This document shows, piece after piece, positions 15,575 to 23,051 of a stretch of 64,000 bases of DNA. The stretch comes from Kitasatospora phosalacinea (GTDB lineage: Bacteria; Actinomycetota; Actinomycetes; Streptomycetales; Streptomycetaceae). Made by a program: the position numbers and the translations under genes. The stretch is from NCBI RefSeq assembly GCF_000717185.1, contig NZ_JNYE01000005.1, positions 62,001 to 126,000 on the forward strand. The letters run 5' to 3'. The number at the start of each line of letters is the position of its first letter. Position 1 is the first letter of the stretch. Below the pieces are notes generated by a model, which saw nothing but the letters and a program-made list of their open reading frames with translations, was not told the origin of the DNA and ran no database searches.

Positions 15575-16828
15575 GTGTCCTGGGCGACTCTGCTCGACCG
15601 CAAGCGGGTGCTGGCGGTCGTGCACACGGTGGTGTACGGGCAGCGGCTGCGCGAGGTGTGCGAGCTGCTGGCGGCGGACCTGCGGGTGCAGGTGGTGTTC
15701 ACCGTCGCTCCGCACGCGTTCAACGAGGGGGTGGCGGCGTTCCTGATGGGCCTGGGCGGCACGGTGGTGCCGTGGGAGCAGGCGGTGGAGACCGAGTTCG
15801 ACCTGGTGCTGGCCGCCGGTTCGCGGGGGATCGAGCGGGTGCGCGGCCCGCTGGTGCGGCTGCCGCACGGGGCCGGGCACCTGAAGCTGGCCCGGGCGCT
15901 GCCCCCGGCGGGCTCGGTGACGGGCCGCCGGGACGGGCCGGGCAGCGGCAGCGGCGGCGGCAGCAACAACGGCAGCAACGGCGGCGGCGCCCGGGAGGTC
16001 TCCGGCCTGGGCCGGGACTACCTGCTGTGGGAGGGCCGCCCGAACGCGGCGGCGTACGCACTGGCGCACCGGGACGACCTCGCGGTGCTGGAGCGGACCT
16101 GCCCGGAGGTGCTGCCGGTGGCGGAGGTGGTCGGCGACGGCGACCACGACCGGATCGTGGCGGCGCTGCCGCGGCGGGCCGAGTACCGGGCGGCGCTGGG
16201 CCTGGAGGAGCGGGAGCGGCTGGTGCTGCTCTGCTCGACCTGGGGGCCGGACTCGGTGTTCGGCGGCCTGGACGCCTTGCTGCCCCGGCTGGTGCGGGAG
16301 CTGCCGGCCGGCCGGTTCCGAACGGCGCTGGTGGTGCACCCGAACGTCACGGCGGGGCACGGCGGCTGGCAGGTGCGCCGCTGGGTGGAGGGGGTGTCGG
16401 GCGGCGCGGTGTCGCTGGTCACCCCGCAGGGCGACTGGCGTCCGCTGCTGGTGGCCGCGGACTACGTGATCGGCGACCACGGCTCGGTGACGCTGTACGC
16501 CGCGCTGACCGGGGCGCGGATCCTGCTGGCCCGGTTCCCGCACCGGAACGTGAACCCGCTCTCGCCGGGCGTCCAACTGGCGCGCACCGCACCGGCGCTG
16601 GACCCGGCGCACCCGCTGGCCGAGCAGCTGGCGTACGCGGACGGGGTGTACCGGCCGGAGGCGTACGCGGAGATCGGGGCCCGGATCTCCTCCGAGCCGG
16701 GCGCGTTCCTGCCGCGGATCCGGCGGCTGCTGTACCGGGTGCTGGAACTGGGCGAGCCGGCCCGTCCGGCCGCGGAGCCGCCGCTGGCGCTGCCCGCCCC
16801 GCTGTTGGGAGGCGGGCGGTGGCGGTGA
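15575..16828 (+). CDS. GT-B-fold glycosyl/glycerophosphotransferase-like protein
   Basis: 417 residues. The N-terminal half reads as a Rossmann-like domain (VLAVVHTVVYGQRLREVCEL, FDLVLAAG, LPHGAGHLKL). The C-terminal half has LVLLCSTWGPDSVFG, TALVVHPNV and DYVIGDHGSVTLYAAL. This is the pattern of CDP-glycerol glycerophosphotransferases and UDP-sugar 2-epimerases, where DHGS(V/S) lies near the nucleotide site. A Gly/Ser/Asn linker of about 18 residues sits near 128-146. Related actinomycete proteins are, as I recall, sometimes mislabelled translation initiation factor 2. No signal peptide. The exact substrate is unknown. The GTG at 15575 has GAAGGGGGA upstream; it overlaps the next gene by 10 bases. 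Confidence 0.6.
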   Translation: MSWATLLDRKRVLAVVHTVVYGQRLREVCELLAADLRVQVVFTVAPHAFNEGVAAFLMGLGGTVVPWEQAVETEFDLVLAAGSRGIERVRGPLVRLPHGAGHLKLARALPPAGSVTGRRDGPGSGSGGGSNNGSNGGGAREVSGLGRDYLLWEGRPNAAAYALAHRDDLAVLERTCPEVLPVAEVVGDGDHDRIVAALPRRAEYRAALGLEERERLVLLCSTWGPDSVFGGLDALLPRLVRELPAGRFRTALVVHPNVTAGHGGWQVRRWVEGVSGGAVSLVTPQGDWRPLLVAADYVIGDHGSVTLYAALTGARILLARFPHRNVNPLSPGVQLARTAPALDPAHPLAEQLAYADGVYRPEAYAEIGARISSEPGAFLPRIRRLLYRVLELGEPARPAAEPPLALPAPLLGGGRWR

Positions 16829-17214
16829 CGGTGACCGTCCGGCTGCCGGCCGGTGCGCTCGGCCCGGACGCCCCGGCCTGGTGCGACCGGCACCTGGCGG
16901 TCCGGACGGACGAGCCGGAGCGGGTGCGGCGGCTGGCGGACGTGCTGCACGGCGAGTGCCCGGAGGACGGGGGTCCGGAGGACGGGGGTCCGGAGGACGG
17001 GGGTCCGGACGGCCCGCTGGAGGAGGTGTGGCGGCGGCACCCGGGCTGCGCGGTGCTGGCGGTGCGCGGCCCGGACGGCCTGCTGCGGGTCCGCTTCCGC
17101 GGCGGCGCGCTCACGCTCCGCCCGGTCGGGGCGCTCGCCGCCGCCCCGGCCGCGCTGGTCGGTTCGCTGGTGCACGCCCTGCTGTCGGCGCCCGTCCCCC
17201 GCCGCGGCGGGTAG
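16819..17214 (+). CDS. Hypothetical protein with PEDGG repeats
   Basis: 131 residues, unrecognised. GTG 16819 lies 6 nt after GGGAGG and overlaps the end of the preceding gene, so the two form an operon. It reads MAVTVTVRLPAGALG, a small domain with a conserved-looking RRLADVLHG, then three copies of PEDGG (residues about 49-63), then EEVWRRHPGCAVLAVRGPDG and a C-terminal hydrophobic helix. No enzyme motif is visible. It probably works with the GT-B-like protein. Confidence 0.65.
   Translation: MAVTVTVRLPAGALGPDAPAWCDRHLAVRTDEPERVRRLADVLHGECPEDGGPEDGGPEDGGPDGPLEEVWRRHPGCAVLAVRGPDGLLRVRFRGGALTLRPVGALAAAPAALVGSLVHALLSAPVPRRGG
16962..17006 (+). repeat. Three tandem copies of a 15-bp in-frame repeat
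   Basis: GGAGGACGGGGGTCC is repeated three times without change and encodes the repeated PEDGG residues. The copy number may vary between strains by slippage without breaking the frame. Confidence 0.85.
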
Positions 17215-17248
17215 CGGCGTCGGCCACCAGCGGCCACCAACCGCCGGA

Positions 17249-18472
17249 TCAGCGGCCGGAACGGCGCCGGCGTTCGGTGCCAGCCCGGCCGCTGATCCGG
17301 CGGCGGACGTCGCGCGGGGGCAGGAAGCCGGCCCAGCGCTCGGGGTACTCGCTGGGGACGGGGAAGTCGTCGTCCTCGTCGAAGAGGTCCTCGTCGTGGC
17401 CCTCGGCAAGGCCGAACTGGCGGGCGCGTTCGGCGCGTTCGACGGCGCGGCGGGCGGCGGCCTCGCGGCCGCGCTCGACGGCGGCGTCCTCGGCGAGGCG
17501 CTCGTTCTCGGCGCGGGCGTCGGCGGTCTCGACGGTGGGCCAGCGGCGGTCCACCGCGGCGTTCATGGCGGCGCCGATGAGCACGGCCAGCGCCACCACG
17601 AAGATCCACAGCAGCACGGCGACGGGTGCGGCGAGCGAGCCGTAGACGGAGTGGCCCTCGACCGAGCTGACCAGGTAGAGCCGCAGGGCGAGGCTGCACA
17701 CCACCAGGACCAGCAGGGCGACCAGCGCGCCGGGGATGTCCTCGCGCCAGGGCGTGGAGACCGGGACGGCGACGTGGTAGAGGGTGGTGAGGAAGACGAC
17801 GAGCAGGACGATCGCGGCGGGCCAGTAGAAGCCGGTGATCACCCCGGCCCAGCTCTCGAAGGTGTTGATCAGCAGTCCGGGCCCGGCGACCAGCAGCGGC
17901 AGCACCAGGGAGCCGATGACCAGGGCTCCGAGGTAGAGGCCGAGCGACATCAGCCGGGTCTTGACCAGGCCGCGCTTGCCGTCGAGGCCGTACATGACGG
18001 TGATGGTGTCGATGAAGATGTACAGCGCCCGGGAGCCGGACCAGAGCGAGAGCAGGAAGCCGATCGAGATCAGGTCGGGCCGGGCGCTGTCGAAGACGTC
18101 GTTCAGCAGGGGCTGGACGATCTGGTCGATGGAGCTCGGTGAGAGCACCGTCCCAGCTGCTGAGACGATGTCGTGCTTGAGCTTGTCGATGGTGCCGGCC
18201 CCGAGGATGTCGTCGAGGTAGCCGAGGGTGCCGGCCAGGCAGAGCAGCAGCGGCGGGATGGACAGCAGGGTGAAGAAGGCGGCCTCGGCGGCGAGCCCGG
18301 TGACCCGGTACTCGACGCAGGTGTTGGTGGTGTCCTTCACCAGCGCCCACACGGTGCCGTACCAGGTGGTTCGCTTGGCGGCGCGGCGCCGTCCGCCGCG
18401 GCGGCGGGAGGGGCGTTCCCCGGCCGGTCCCGGTGCTCCGGCGGGGTGGGGGGTACTGCCTGCTGCTTGCAC
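17249..18472 (-). CDS. YihY/BrkB-family membrane protein
   Basis: 407 residues with six predicted membrane segments in the YihY/virulence-factor BrkB arrangement. Examples are GLAAEAAFFTLLSIPPLLLC, LISIGFLLSLWSGSRALYIF and PVAVLLWIFVVALAVLIGAA. The N-terminus is basic and the C-terminal 100 residues are a hydrophilic charged tail rich in Glu/Arg. The family is often misannotated as ribonuclease BN; its role is unclear. The GTG at 18472 is preceded by a TACCGT -10 box (18484-18479) with 6 nt between, so the mRNA is probably leaderless. Confidence 0.85.
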   Translation of the reverse strand: MQAAGSTPHPAGAPGPAGERPSRRRGGRRRAAKRTTWYGTVWALVKDTTNTCVEYRVTGLAAEAAFFTLLSIPPLLLCLAGTLGYLDDILGAGTIDKLKHDIVSAAGTVLSPSSIDQIVQPLLNDVFDSARPDLISIGFLLSLWSGSRALYIFIDTITVMYGLDGKRGLVKTRLMSLGLYLGALVIGSLVLPLLVAGPGLLINTFESWAGVITGFYWPAAIVLLVVFLTTLYHVAVPVSTPWREDIPGALVALLVLVVCSLALRLYLVSSVEGHSVYGSLAAPVAVLLWIFVVALAVLIGAAMNAAVDRRWPTVETADARAENERLAEDAAVERGREAAARRAVERAERARQFGLAEGHDEDLFDEDDDFPVPSEYPERWAGFLPPRDVRRRISGRAGTERRRRSGR

Positions 18473-18557
18473 GCCCCTACGGTATCGGCCCGGGCCGCGC
18501 GAGCGGTGCGCCGCCGTCCGGATCCGGCGGGCGGTGGGGCCCGGAGCAGCCCCGACC

Positions 18558-18618
18558 CGGATGTTGTCCCAGCATTCGGAACATTGTGGTCCAGGATTCG
18601 GACGTTAGTGGACCGCGA
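18558..18618 (+). promoter_or_regulatory. Imperfect repeats upstream of the sulfur operon
   Basis: Three similar units begin CGGA at 18558, 18577 and 18599. The last two are the best: ATTCGGAACATTGTGG and ATTCGGACGTTAGTGG start at 18574 and 18596, exactly 22 bp apart. This is a plausible tandem site for an activator or repressor of sulfur assimilation, just upstream of the leader peptide gene. No regulator is identified. Confidence 0.45.
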
Positions 18619-18644
18619 GTCGCTCGCCGTGCGAATCTCTTGCC

Positions 18645-18728
18645 ATGTCTAGCGCCGGAACCACCCTAGTTGGCCGACTCCACGTCGACCTCCTTCGCGT
18701 GTCCAGCGCCATCTGTCCGGTGACCTGA
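18645..18728 (+). CDS. Leader peptide of the sulfur assimilation operon
   Basis: A 27-codon ORF, MSSAGTTLVGRLHVDLLRVS followed by SAICPVT, then TGA. It matches the short leader peptides found before sulfite reductase operons in Streptomyces, with the typical (R/L)HVDL-x-R-xx-SAIC core and a single Cys near the end. Ribosome behaviour at the Cys codon could report cysteine supply, as shown for cysteine-rich leader peptides in mycobacteria. A hairpin at 18810-18844 lies between this ORF and the first enzyme gene. Confidence 0.75.
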   Translation: MSSAGTTLVGRLHVDLLRVSSAICPVT

Positions 18729-18809
18729 GCCCTCCGTACGCCGCACCGCACCGGCGCCATCCTCGCCGTCGCGGATGTGCGCAAGACCCTGCCCGGCCAG
18801 CGTCACCCC

Positions 18810-18844
18810 CTCCCACCGCCTGCGTGGAACGCCGCAGGTGGGAG
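18810..18844 (+). promoter_or_regulatory. Hairpin in the sulfur operon leader
   Basis: CTCCCACC (18810-18817) pairs with GGTGGGAG (18837-18844), continued by a 4-bp TGCG/CGCA helix after a bulge. It has no U-tract. It may be an attenuator or anti-terminator element responding to translation of the leader peptide. Confidence 0.4.
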
Positions 18845-18905
18845 CGGAGCGCGTCCGGGGCCGCCAGCACCTCGCACCCGCCAAGCCGCTCAAAGGACTG
18901 ACACC

Positions 18906-20627
18906 ATGGCCCGCACTCCCGAAACGGTCGAGCCTCAGGCCGGCGCCGCCCCCGCGGCCCGCCCCGCCGCCCGCAAGGTGACCCGCCACCGCGGCGAGGG
19001 CCAGTGGGGCATGGGGCACTTCACCCCGCTCAACGGCAACGAGCAGTTCAAGAAGGACGACGACGGTCTCAACGTGCGGACGCGGATCGAGACGATCTAC
19101 GCCCACACCGGCTTCGCCGGGATCGACCCCAACGACCTGCGCGGCCGGATGCGCTGGTGGGGCCTGTACACCCAGCGCAAGCAGGGCATCGAGGGCGGCA
19201 AGACCGCCGTCCTGGAGCCGCACGAGCTCGAGGACGAGTTCTTCATGATGCGGGTGCGCATCGACGGCGGCCAGCTGACGGTGGCCCAGCTCAAGGCGAT
19301 CGGCGAGGTCTCCGAGCAGTACGCCCGCGGCACCGCCGACCTGACGGACCGGCAGAACGTCCAGTACCACTGGGTGCGGATCGAGGACGTCCCGGCGATC
19401 TGGCAGAAGCTGGAGGCCGTCGGCCTGTCCACCACCGAGGCGTGCGGCGACTGCCCGCGCGTGGTGATCGGCTCCCCGGTCGCGGGCATCGCCGAGGACG
19501 AGATCATCGACGGCTCCTGGGCGATCGACGAGATCCACCGCCGCTACATCGGCAACAAGGAGTTCTCCAACCTGCCGCGCAAGTTCAAGACCGCGATCTC
19601 CGGCTCGCCGCTGCTCGACGTGGTGCACGAGATCAACGACATCGCCTTCGTCGGCGTGGTCCACCCCGAGCACGGCCCGGGCTTCGACCTGTGGGTCGGC
19701 GGCGGCCTGTCCACCAACCCGAAGCTGGGCGTGCGGCTGGGCGCCTGGGTCCCGCTGGAGGACGTCCCGGACGTCTGGGCGGGCGTGGTCGGCATCTTCC
19801 GCGACTACGGCTACCGCCGCCTGCGCAACCGGGCCCGCTTGAAGTTCCTGGTCGCCGACTGGGGCCCGGAGAAGTTCCGCCGGGTCCTGCAGGACGAGTA
19901 CCTGAAGCGCGAACTCGCCGACGGCCCCGGCCCGCAGGAGCCCAGCAACCGCTGGCGCGACCACGTCGGCGTGCACCGGCAGAACGACGGCAGGTTCTAC
20001 GTCGGCTTCGCGCCGCGGGTCGGCCGCGCCAACGGCAAGCTGCTCTCGCAGATCGCCGACCTGGCCGCCGAGCACGGCTCGGACCGCCTCGCCACCACCG
20101 TCGAGCAGAAGATGATCGTGCTCGACGTCGCCGAGGACAGGGTCGAGTCCCTGGTGGCCGGCCTGGAGGCGCTGGACCTGCGGGTGAACCCCACCCCGTT
20201 CCGCCGCGGCACGATGGCCTGCACCGGCATCGAGTACTGCAAGCTGGCGATCGTCGACACCAAGGAGCGCGGCCGCACCCTGATCGACGAACTGGAGCGC
20301 CGCCTGCCGGAGTTCGACGAGCCGCTGAGCATCAACATCAACGGCTGCCCGAACGCCTGCGCCCGGATCCAGACCGCCGACATCGGCCTCAAGGGCCAGC
20401 TCGTCGTCGACGCGGACGGCGAGCAGGTCGAGGGCTTCCAGGTGCACCTGGGCGGCGCCCTGGGCCTGGACGCCGGCTTCGGCCGCAAGGTCCGCGGCCT
20501 GAAGGTCACCAGCGCCGAACTGCCCGACTACGTCGAGCGCGTGCTGACCCGCTACCAGGCGGACCGGCAGGACGGCGAGCGGTTCGCCCAGTGGACCGTC
20601 CGGGCCAGCGAGGAGCAGCTGTCGTGA
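18906..20627 (+). CDS. sirA: Ferredoxin-dependent sulfite reductase (siroheme, 4Fe-4S)
   Basis: 573 residues, the usual length for actinomycete SirA. It reduces sulfite to sulfide with six electrons. The siroheme/4Fe-4S ligands are CTGIEYC (Cys439, Cys445) and NGCPNAC (Cys481, Cys485); the N-terminal half carries the partner TEACGDCPRVV motif. The fold is a duplicated ferredoxin-like half plus nitrite/sulfite reductase 4Fe-4S domain. Assignment as sulfite and not nitrite reductase rests on the cys gene neighbourhood. AAAGGA lies 7 nt before ATG 18906. The stop overlaps the next small gene by 4 bases. Confidence 0.9.
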   Translation: MARTPETVEPQAGAAPAARPAARKVTRHRGEGQWGMGHFTPLNGNEQFKKDDDGLNVRTRIETIYAHTGFAGIDPNDLRGRMRWWGLYTQRKQGIEGGKTAVLEPHELEDEFFMMRVRIDGGQLTVAQLKAIGEVSEQYARGTADLTDRQNVQYHWVRIEDVPAIWQKLEAVGLSTTEACGDCPRVVIGSPVAGIAEDEIIDGSWAIDEIHRRYIGNKEFSNLPRKFKTAISGSPLLDVVHEINDIAFVGVVHPEHGPGFDLWVGGGLSTNPKLGVRLGAWVPLEDVPDVWAGVVGIFRDYGYRRLRNRARLKFLVADWGPEKFRRVLQDEYLKRELADGPGPQEPSNRWRDHVGVHRQNDGRFYVGFAPRVGRANGKLLSQIADLAAEHGSDRLATTVEQKMIVLDVAEDRVESLVAGLEALDLRVNPTPFRRGTMACTGIEYCKLAIVDTKERGRTLIDELERRLPEFDEPLSININGCPNACARIQTADIGLKGQLVVDADGEQVEGFQVHLGGALGLDAGFGRKVRGLKVTSAELPDYVERVLTRYQADRQDGERFAQWTVRASEEQLS

Positions 20628-20800
20628 CCGAACGGGCCGCCCCCTTCTACTGCCCGTACTGCGGGGACGAGGACCTGCGCCCGTCCGAGAGCGGCCACGG
20701 CGCGTGGGAATGCCGGGCGTGCCGCCGGGGCTTCCAGTTGAAGTTCCTCGGACTGCTGTCAACGAACCACGGGGGTAACGGACATGACGACCGCGACTGA
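20624..20800 (+). CDS. Zinc-ribbon miniprotein between sirA and cysH
   Basis: 58 residues, MTERAAPFYCPYCGDEDLRP... with CPYC and CRAC, a four-cysteine zinc or iron-binding ribbon, then FQLKFLGLLSTN. Its GTG overlaps the sirA stop (GTGA) and its end overlaps cysH by 17 bases, so it is made in step with both reductases. Function is unknown. The tight coupling suggests a role in metal cofactor delivery or in reductase assembly, which is inference. Confidence 0.78.
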   Translation: MTERAAPFYCPYCGDEDLRPSESGHGAWECRACRRGFQLKFLGLLSTNHGGNGHDDRD

Positions 20801-21482
20801 CTACGAGGCGATAGCCGTCGCAGCGGGCCGCGAGCTGGAGGAGGCCACCGCGCAGGAAGTGCTGCGCTGGGCCGCCGACACCTTCGGCAAGCGGTTCTGC
20901 GTGACCTCCTCGATGGAGGACGCGGTGGTCGCCCACCTGGCCTCCACCGCCCTGCCCGGCGTGGACGTGGTCTTCCTGGACACCGGCTACCACTTCCCGG
21001 AGACCATCGGCACCCGGGACGCGGTCGCCGCGACCATGCCGGTCAACGTGATCACGCTGACCCCGAAGCTCACCGTGGCCGAGCAGGACGCCCAGTACGG
21101 GCCGAACCTGCACGACCGCGACCCGGACCTGTGCTGCTCGCTGCGCAAGGTCGAACCGCTGAACCGCGGCCTGGGCGCGTACGACGCCTGGGCGACGGGC
21201 CTGCGCCGCGACGAGTCGCCGTCCCGCGCCAACACCCCCGTGGTGGCCTGGGACCCGAAGCGCCGCAAGGTGAAGGTCGCCCCGATCGCCCGCTGGACGC
21301 AGGACGACGTGGACGCGTACGTCCAGGCCAACGGGGTGCTGCTGAACCCGCTGCTGTGGGAGGGCTACACCTCGATCGGCTGCTCGCCGCTGTCCTGCAC
21401 CGCCAAGCCCGGCGAGGGCGAGGAGGGCCGGGCCGGCCGCTGGGCGGGCTCCGGCAAGACCGAGTGCGGCATCCACCTCTGA
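20784..21482 (+). CDS. cysH: Adenylylsulfate (APS) reductase, assimilatory
   Basis: 232 residues. PP-loop type reductase that converts activated sulfate to sulfite with thioredoxin. SSMEDAVVAHLA is the nucleotide loop. Catalytic Cys228 is in KTECGIHL. Cys117-Cys118 (CCSLRKVEPL) plus a later Cys pair mark the 4Fe-4S, APS-using type. The later pair here is Cys200 and Cys205 (GCSPLSC), spaced C-x4-C, whereas the family norm is C-x2-C. PAPS use is less likely because PAPS-only enzymes lack these cysteines. GGGGGTAACGG precedes the ATG. Confidence 0.9.
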   Translation: MTTATDYEAIAVAAGRELEEATAQEVLRWAADTFGKRFCVTSSMEDAVVAHLASTALPGVDVVFLDTGYHFPETIGTRDAVAATMPVNVITLTPKLTVAEQDAQYGPNLHDRDPDLCCSLRKVEPLNRGLGAYDAWATGLRRDESPSRANTPVVAWDPKRRKVKVAPIARWTQDDVDAYVQANGVLLNPLLWEGYTSIGCSPLSCTAKPGEGEEGRAGRWAGSGKTECGIHL

Positions 21483-21547
21483 ACCCGCCGCCGCCACTGA
21501 ACCCGCCACCACCGAACCACCGTCACCGACCGTCAGGAGAGACCACC

Positions 21548-22114
21548 GTGACCACCGCCGAGACCGAGGCCGCCGGCCGCGAGCGCGGCGCCACCGTGTG
21601 GCTGACCGGCCTGCCCAGTGCGGGCAAGACCACCCTCGCGTTCGCGCTGGCCGAGCGGCTGCGCGCCGAGGGCCACCGGGTCGAGGTGCTGGACGGTGAC
21701 GAGATCCGCGAGTTCCTCTCCAAGGGCCTGGGCTTCTCCCGCGAGGACCGGCACACCAACGTCACCCGGATCGGCTTCGTCGCCGAGAAGCTGGCCGCCA
21801 ACGGCGTCAAGGTGCTCGCCCCGGTGATCGCCCCGTTCGCCGACTCCCGCGCCGCGGTGCGCGAGCGGCACGCCGCCCGCGGCACCGAGTTCCTGGAGAT
21901 CCACGTCGCCACCCCGGTCGAGCTCTGCTCCGAGCGGGACGTCAAGGGCCTGTACGCCAAGCAGGCGGCCGGTGAGATCTCCGGGCTGACCGGGGTCGAC
22001 GACCCGTACGAGGCCCCCGAGAAGCCGGAGTTGCGCCTGCAGACGCAGGGCCGGTCGGTGGCCGAGTCCGCCGGAGAACTGCACGCCTTCCTGACCGAGA
22101 GGGGCTTGGCATGA
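21548..22114 (+). CDS. cysC: Adenylylsulfate kinase
   Basis: 188 residues. It phosphorylates APS to PAPS. The P-loop is GLPSAGKTT (21-29), followed by DGDEIREFLSKGLGFSREDR, the typical substrate lid, and the R-F-A-like IAPFADSRAAVRE segment. GTG 21548 has AGGAGAG 8 nt upstream. It overlaps cysD by 4 bases. With an APS-type reductase in the operon, PAPS made here may serve sulfotransferases instead of assimilation. Confidence 0.92.
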   Translation: MTTAETEAAGRERGATVWLTGLPSAGKTTLAFALAERLRAEGHRVEVLDGDEIREFLSKGLGFSREDRHTNVTRIGFVAEKLAANGVKVLAPVIAPFADSRAAVRERHAARGTEFLEIHVATPVELCSERDVKGLYAKQAAGEISGLTGVDDPYEAPEKPELRLQTQGRSVAESAGELHAFLTERGLA

Positions 22115-23049
22115 CCGTCACCACGCAGCGCCTGTTCCGGGCCGAGGACACGCCCTTCGCGCTGTCCCACCTGGACGCCCTCGAAGCGGAGTCGGTGCAC
22201 ATCTTCCGCGAGGTCGCGGGCGAGTTCGAGCGGCCGGTGATCCTGTTCTCCGGCGGCAAGGACTCCATCGTGATGCTGCACCTGGCGCTGAAGGCGTTCG
22301 CGCCCGCGCCGGTGCCGTTCGCCCTGCTGCACGTCGACACCGGGCACAACTTCCCCGAGGTGCTGGCCTACCGGGACCGCGCGGTCGCGAAGCACAACCT
22401 GCGGCTGCACGTCGCCGCGGTGCAGGACTACATCGACCGCGGCGTGCTGCGCGAGCGCGCCGACGGGCTGCGCAACCCGCTGCAGACCGTCCCGCTGCTG
22501 GACGGCATCGAGTCCAACAAGTTCGACGCCGTGTTCGGCGGCGGCCGCCGCGACGAGGAGAAGGCCCGCGCCAAGGAGCGCGTCTTCTCGCTGCGCGACG
22601 AGTTCGGCGCCTGGGACCCGCGCCGCCAGCGCCCCGAGCTGTGGTCGCTGTACAACGGCCGGCACGCGGTCGGCGAGCACGTCCGGGTCTTCCCGCTGTC
22701 CAACTGGACCGAGCTCGACGTGTGGCAGTACATCGAGCGCGAGGGCATCGAGCTCCCGGAGATCTACTACGCGCACCACCGCGAGGTGTTCAAGCGCGAC
22801 GGCATGTGGCTGACCGCCGGCGAGTGGGGCGGCCCGAAGGAGAACGAGCCGGTCGAGACCCGCCTGGTGCGCTACCGCACCGTCGGCGACATGTCCTGCA
22901 CCGGCGCGGTCGACTCCGACGCCGACACCATCGAGGCCGTGATCACCGAGATCGCCGCCTCCCGCCTCACCGAACGAGGGGCGACGCGCGCCGACGACAA
23001 GATGTCCGAGGCCGCCATGGAAGACCGCAAGCGCGAGGGGTACTTCTAA
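22111..23049 (+). CDS. cysD: Sulfate adenylyltransferase subunit 2
   Basis: 312 residues. The catalytic subunit that joins sulfate and ATP to give APS. The PP-loop is LFSGGKDS (about 47-54), followed by HVDTGHNFPEVLAYRD, and the C-terminal EAAMEDRKREGYF ending is the family signature. ATG overlaps the cysC stop (ATGA). It works as a complex with CysN, whose gene follows after 2 nt. Confidence 0.95.
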   Translation: MTVTTQRLFRAEDTPFALSHLDALEAESVHIFREVAGEFERPVILFSGGKDSIVMLHLALKAFAPAPVPFALLHVDTGHNFPEVLAYRDRAVAKHNLRLHVAAVQDYIDRGVLRERADGLRNPLQTVPLLDGIESNKFDAVFGGGRRDEEKARAKERVFSLRDEFGAWDPRRQRPELWSLYNGRHAVGEHVRVFPLSNWTELDVWQYIEREGIELPEIYYAHHREVFKRDGMWLTAGEWGGPKENEPVETRLVRYRTVGDMSCTGAVDSDADTIEAVITEIAASRLTERGATRADDKMSEAAMEDRKREGYF

Positions 23050-23051
23050 AC

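Noticed and set aside
14020-16818. Long plus-strand frame opposite rsgA and running into the GT-B gene
   Set aside because: Gly/Ala-rich shadow of rsgA; only its last part from 16819 is accepted as a separate gene with its own start.
17249-18472. Reading the YihY/BrkB protein as ribonuclease BN
   Set aside because: That label is an old misannotation of the family; the protein is a multi-helix membrane protein with no nuclease motif.
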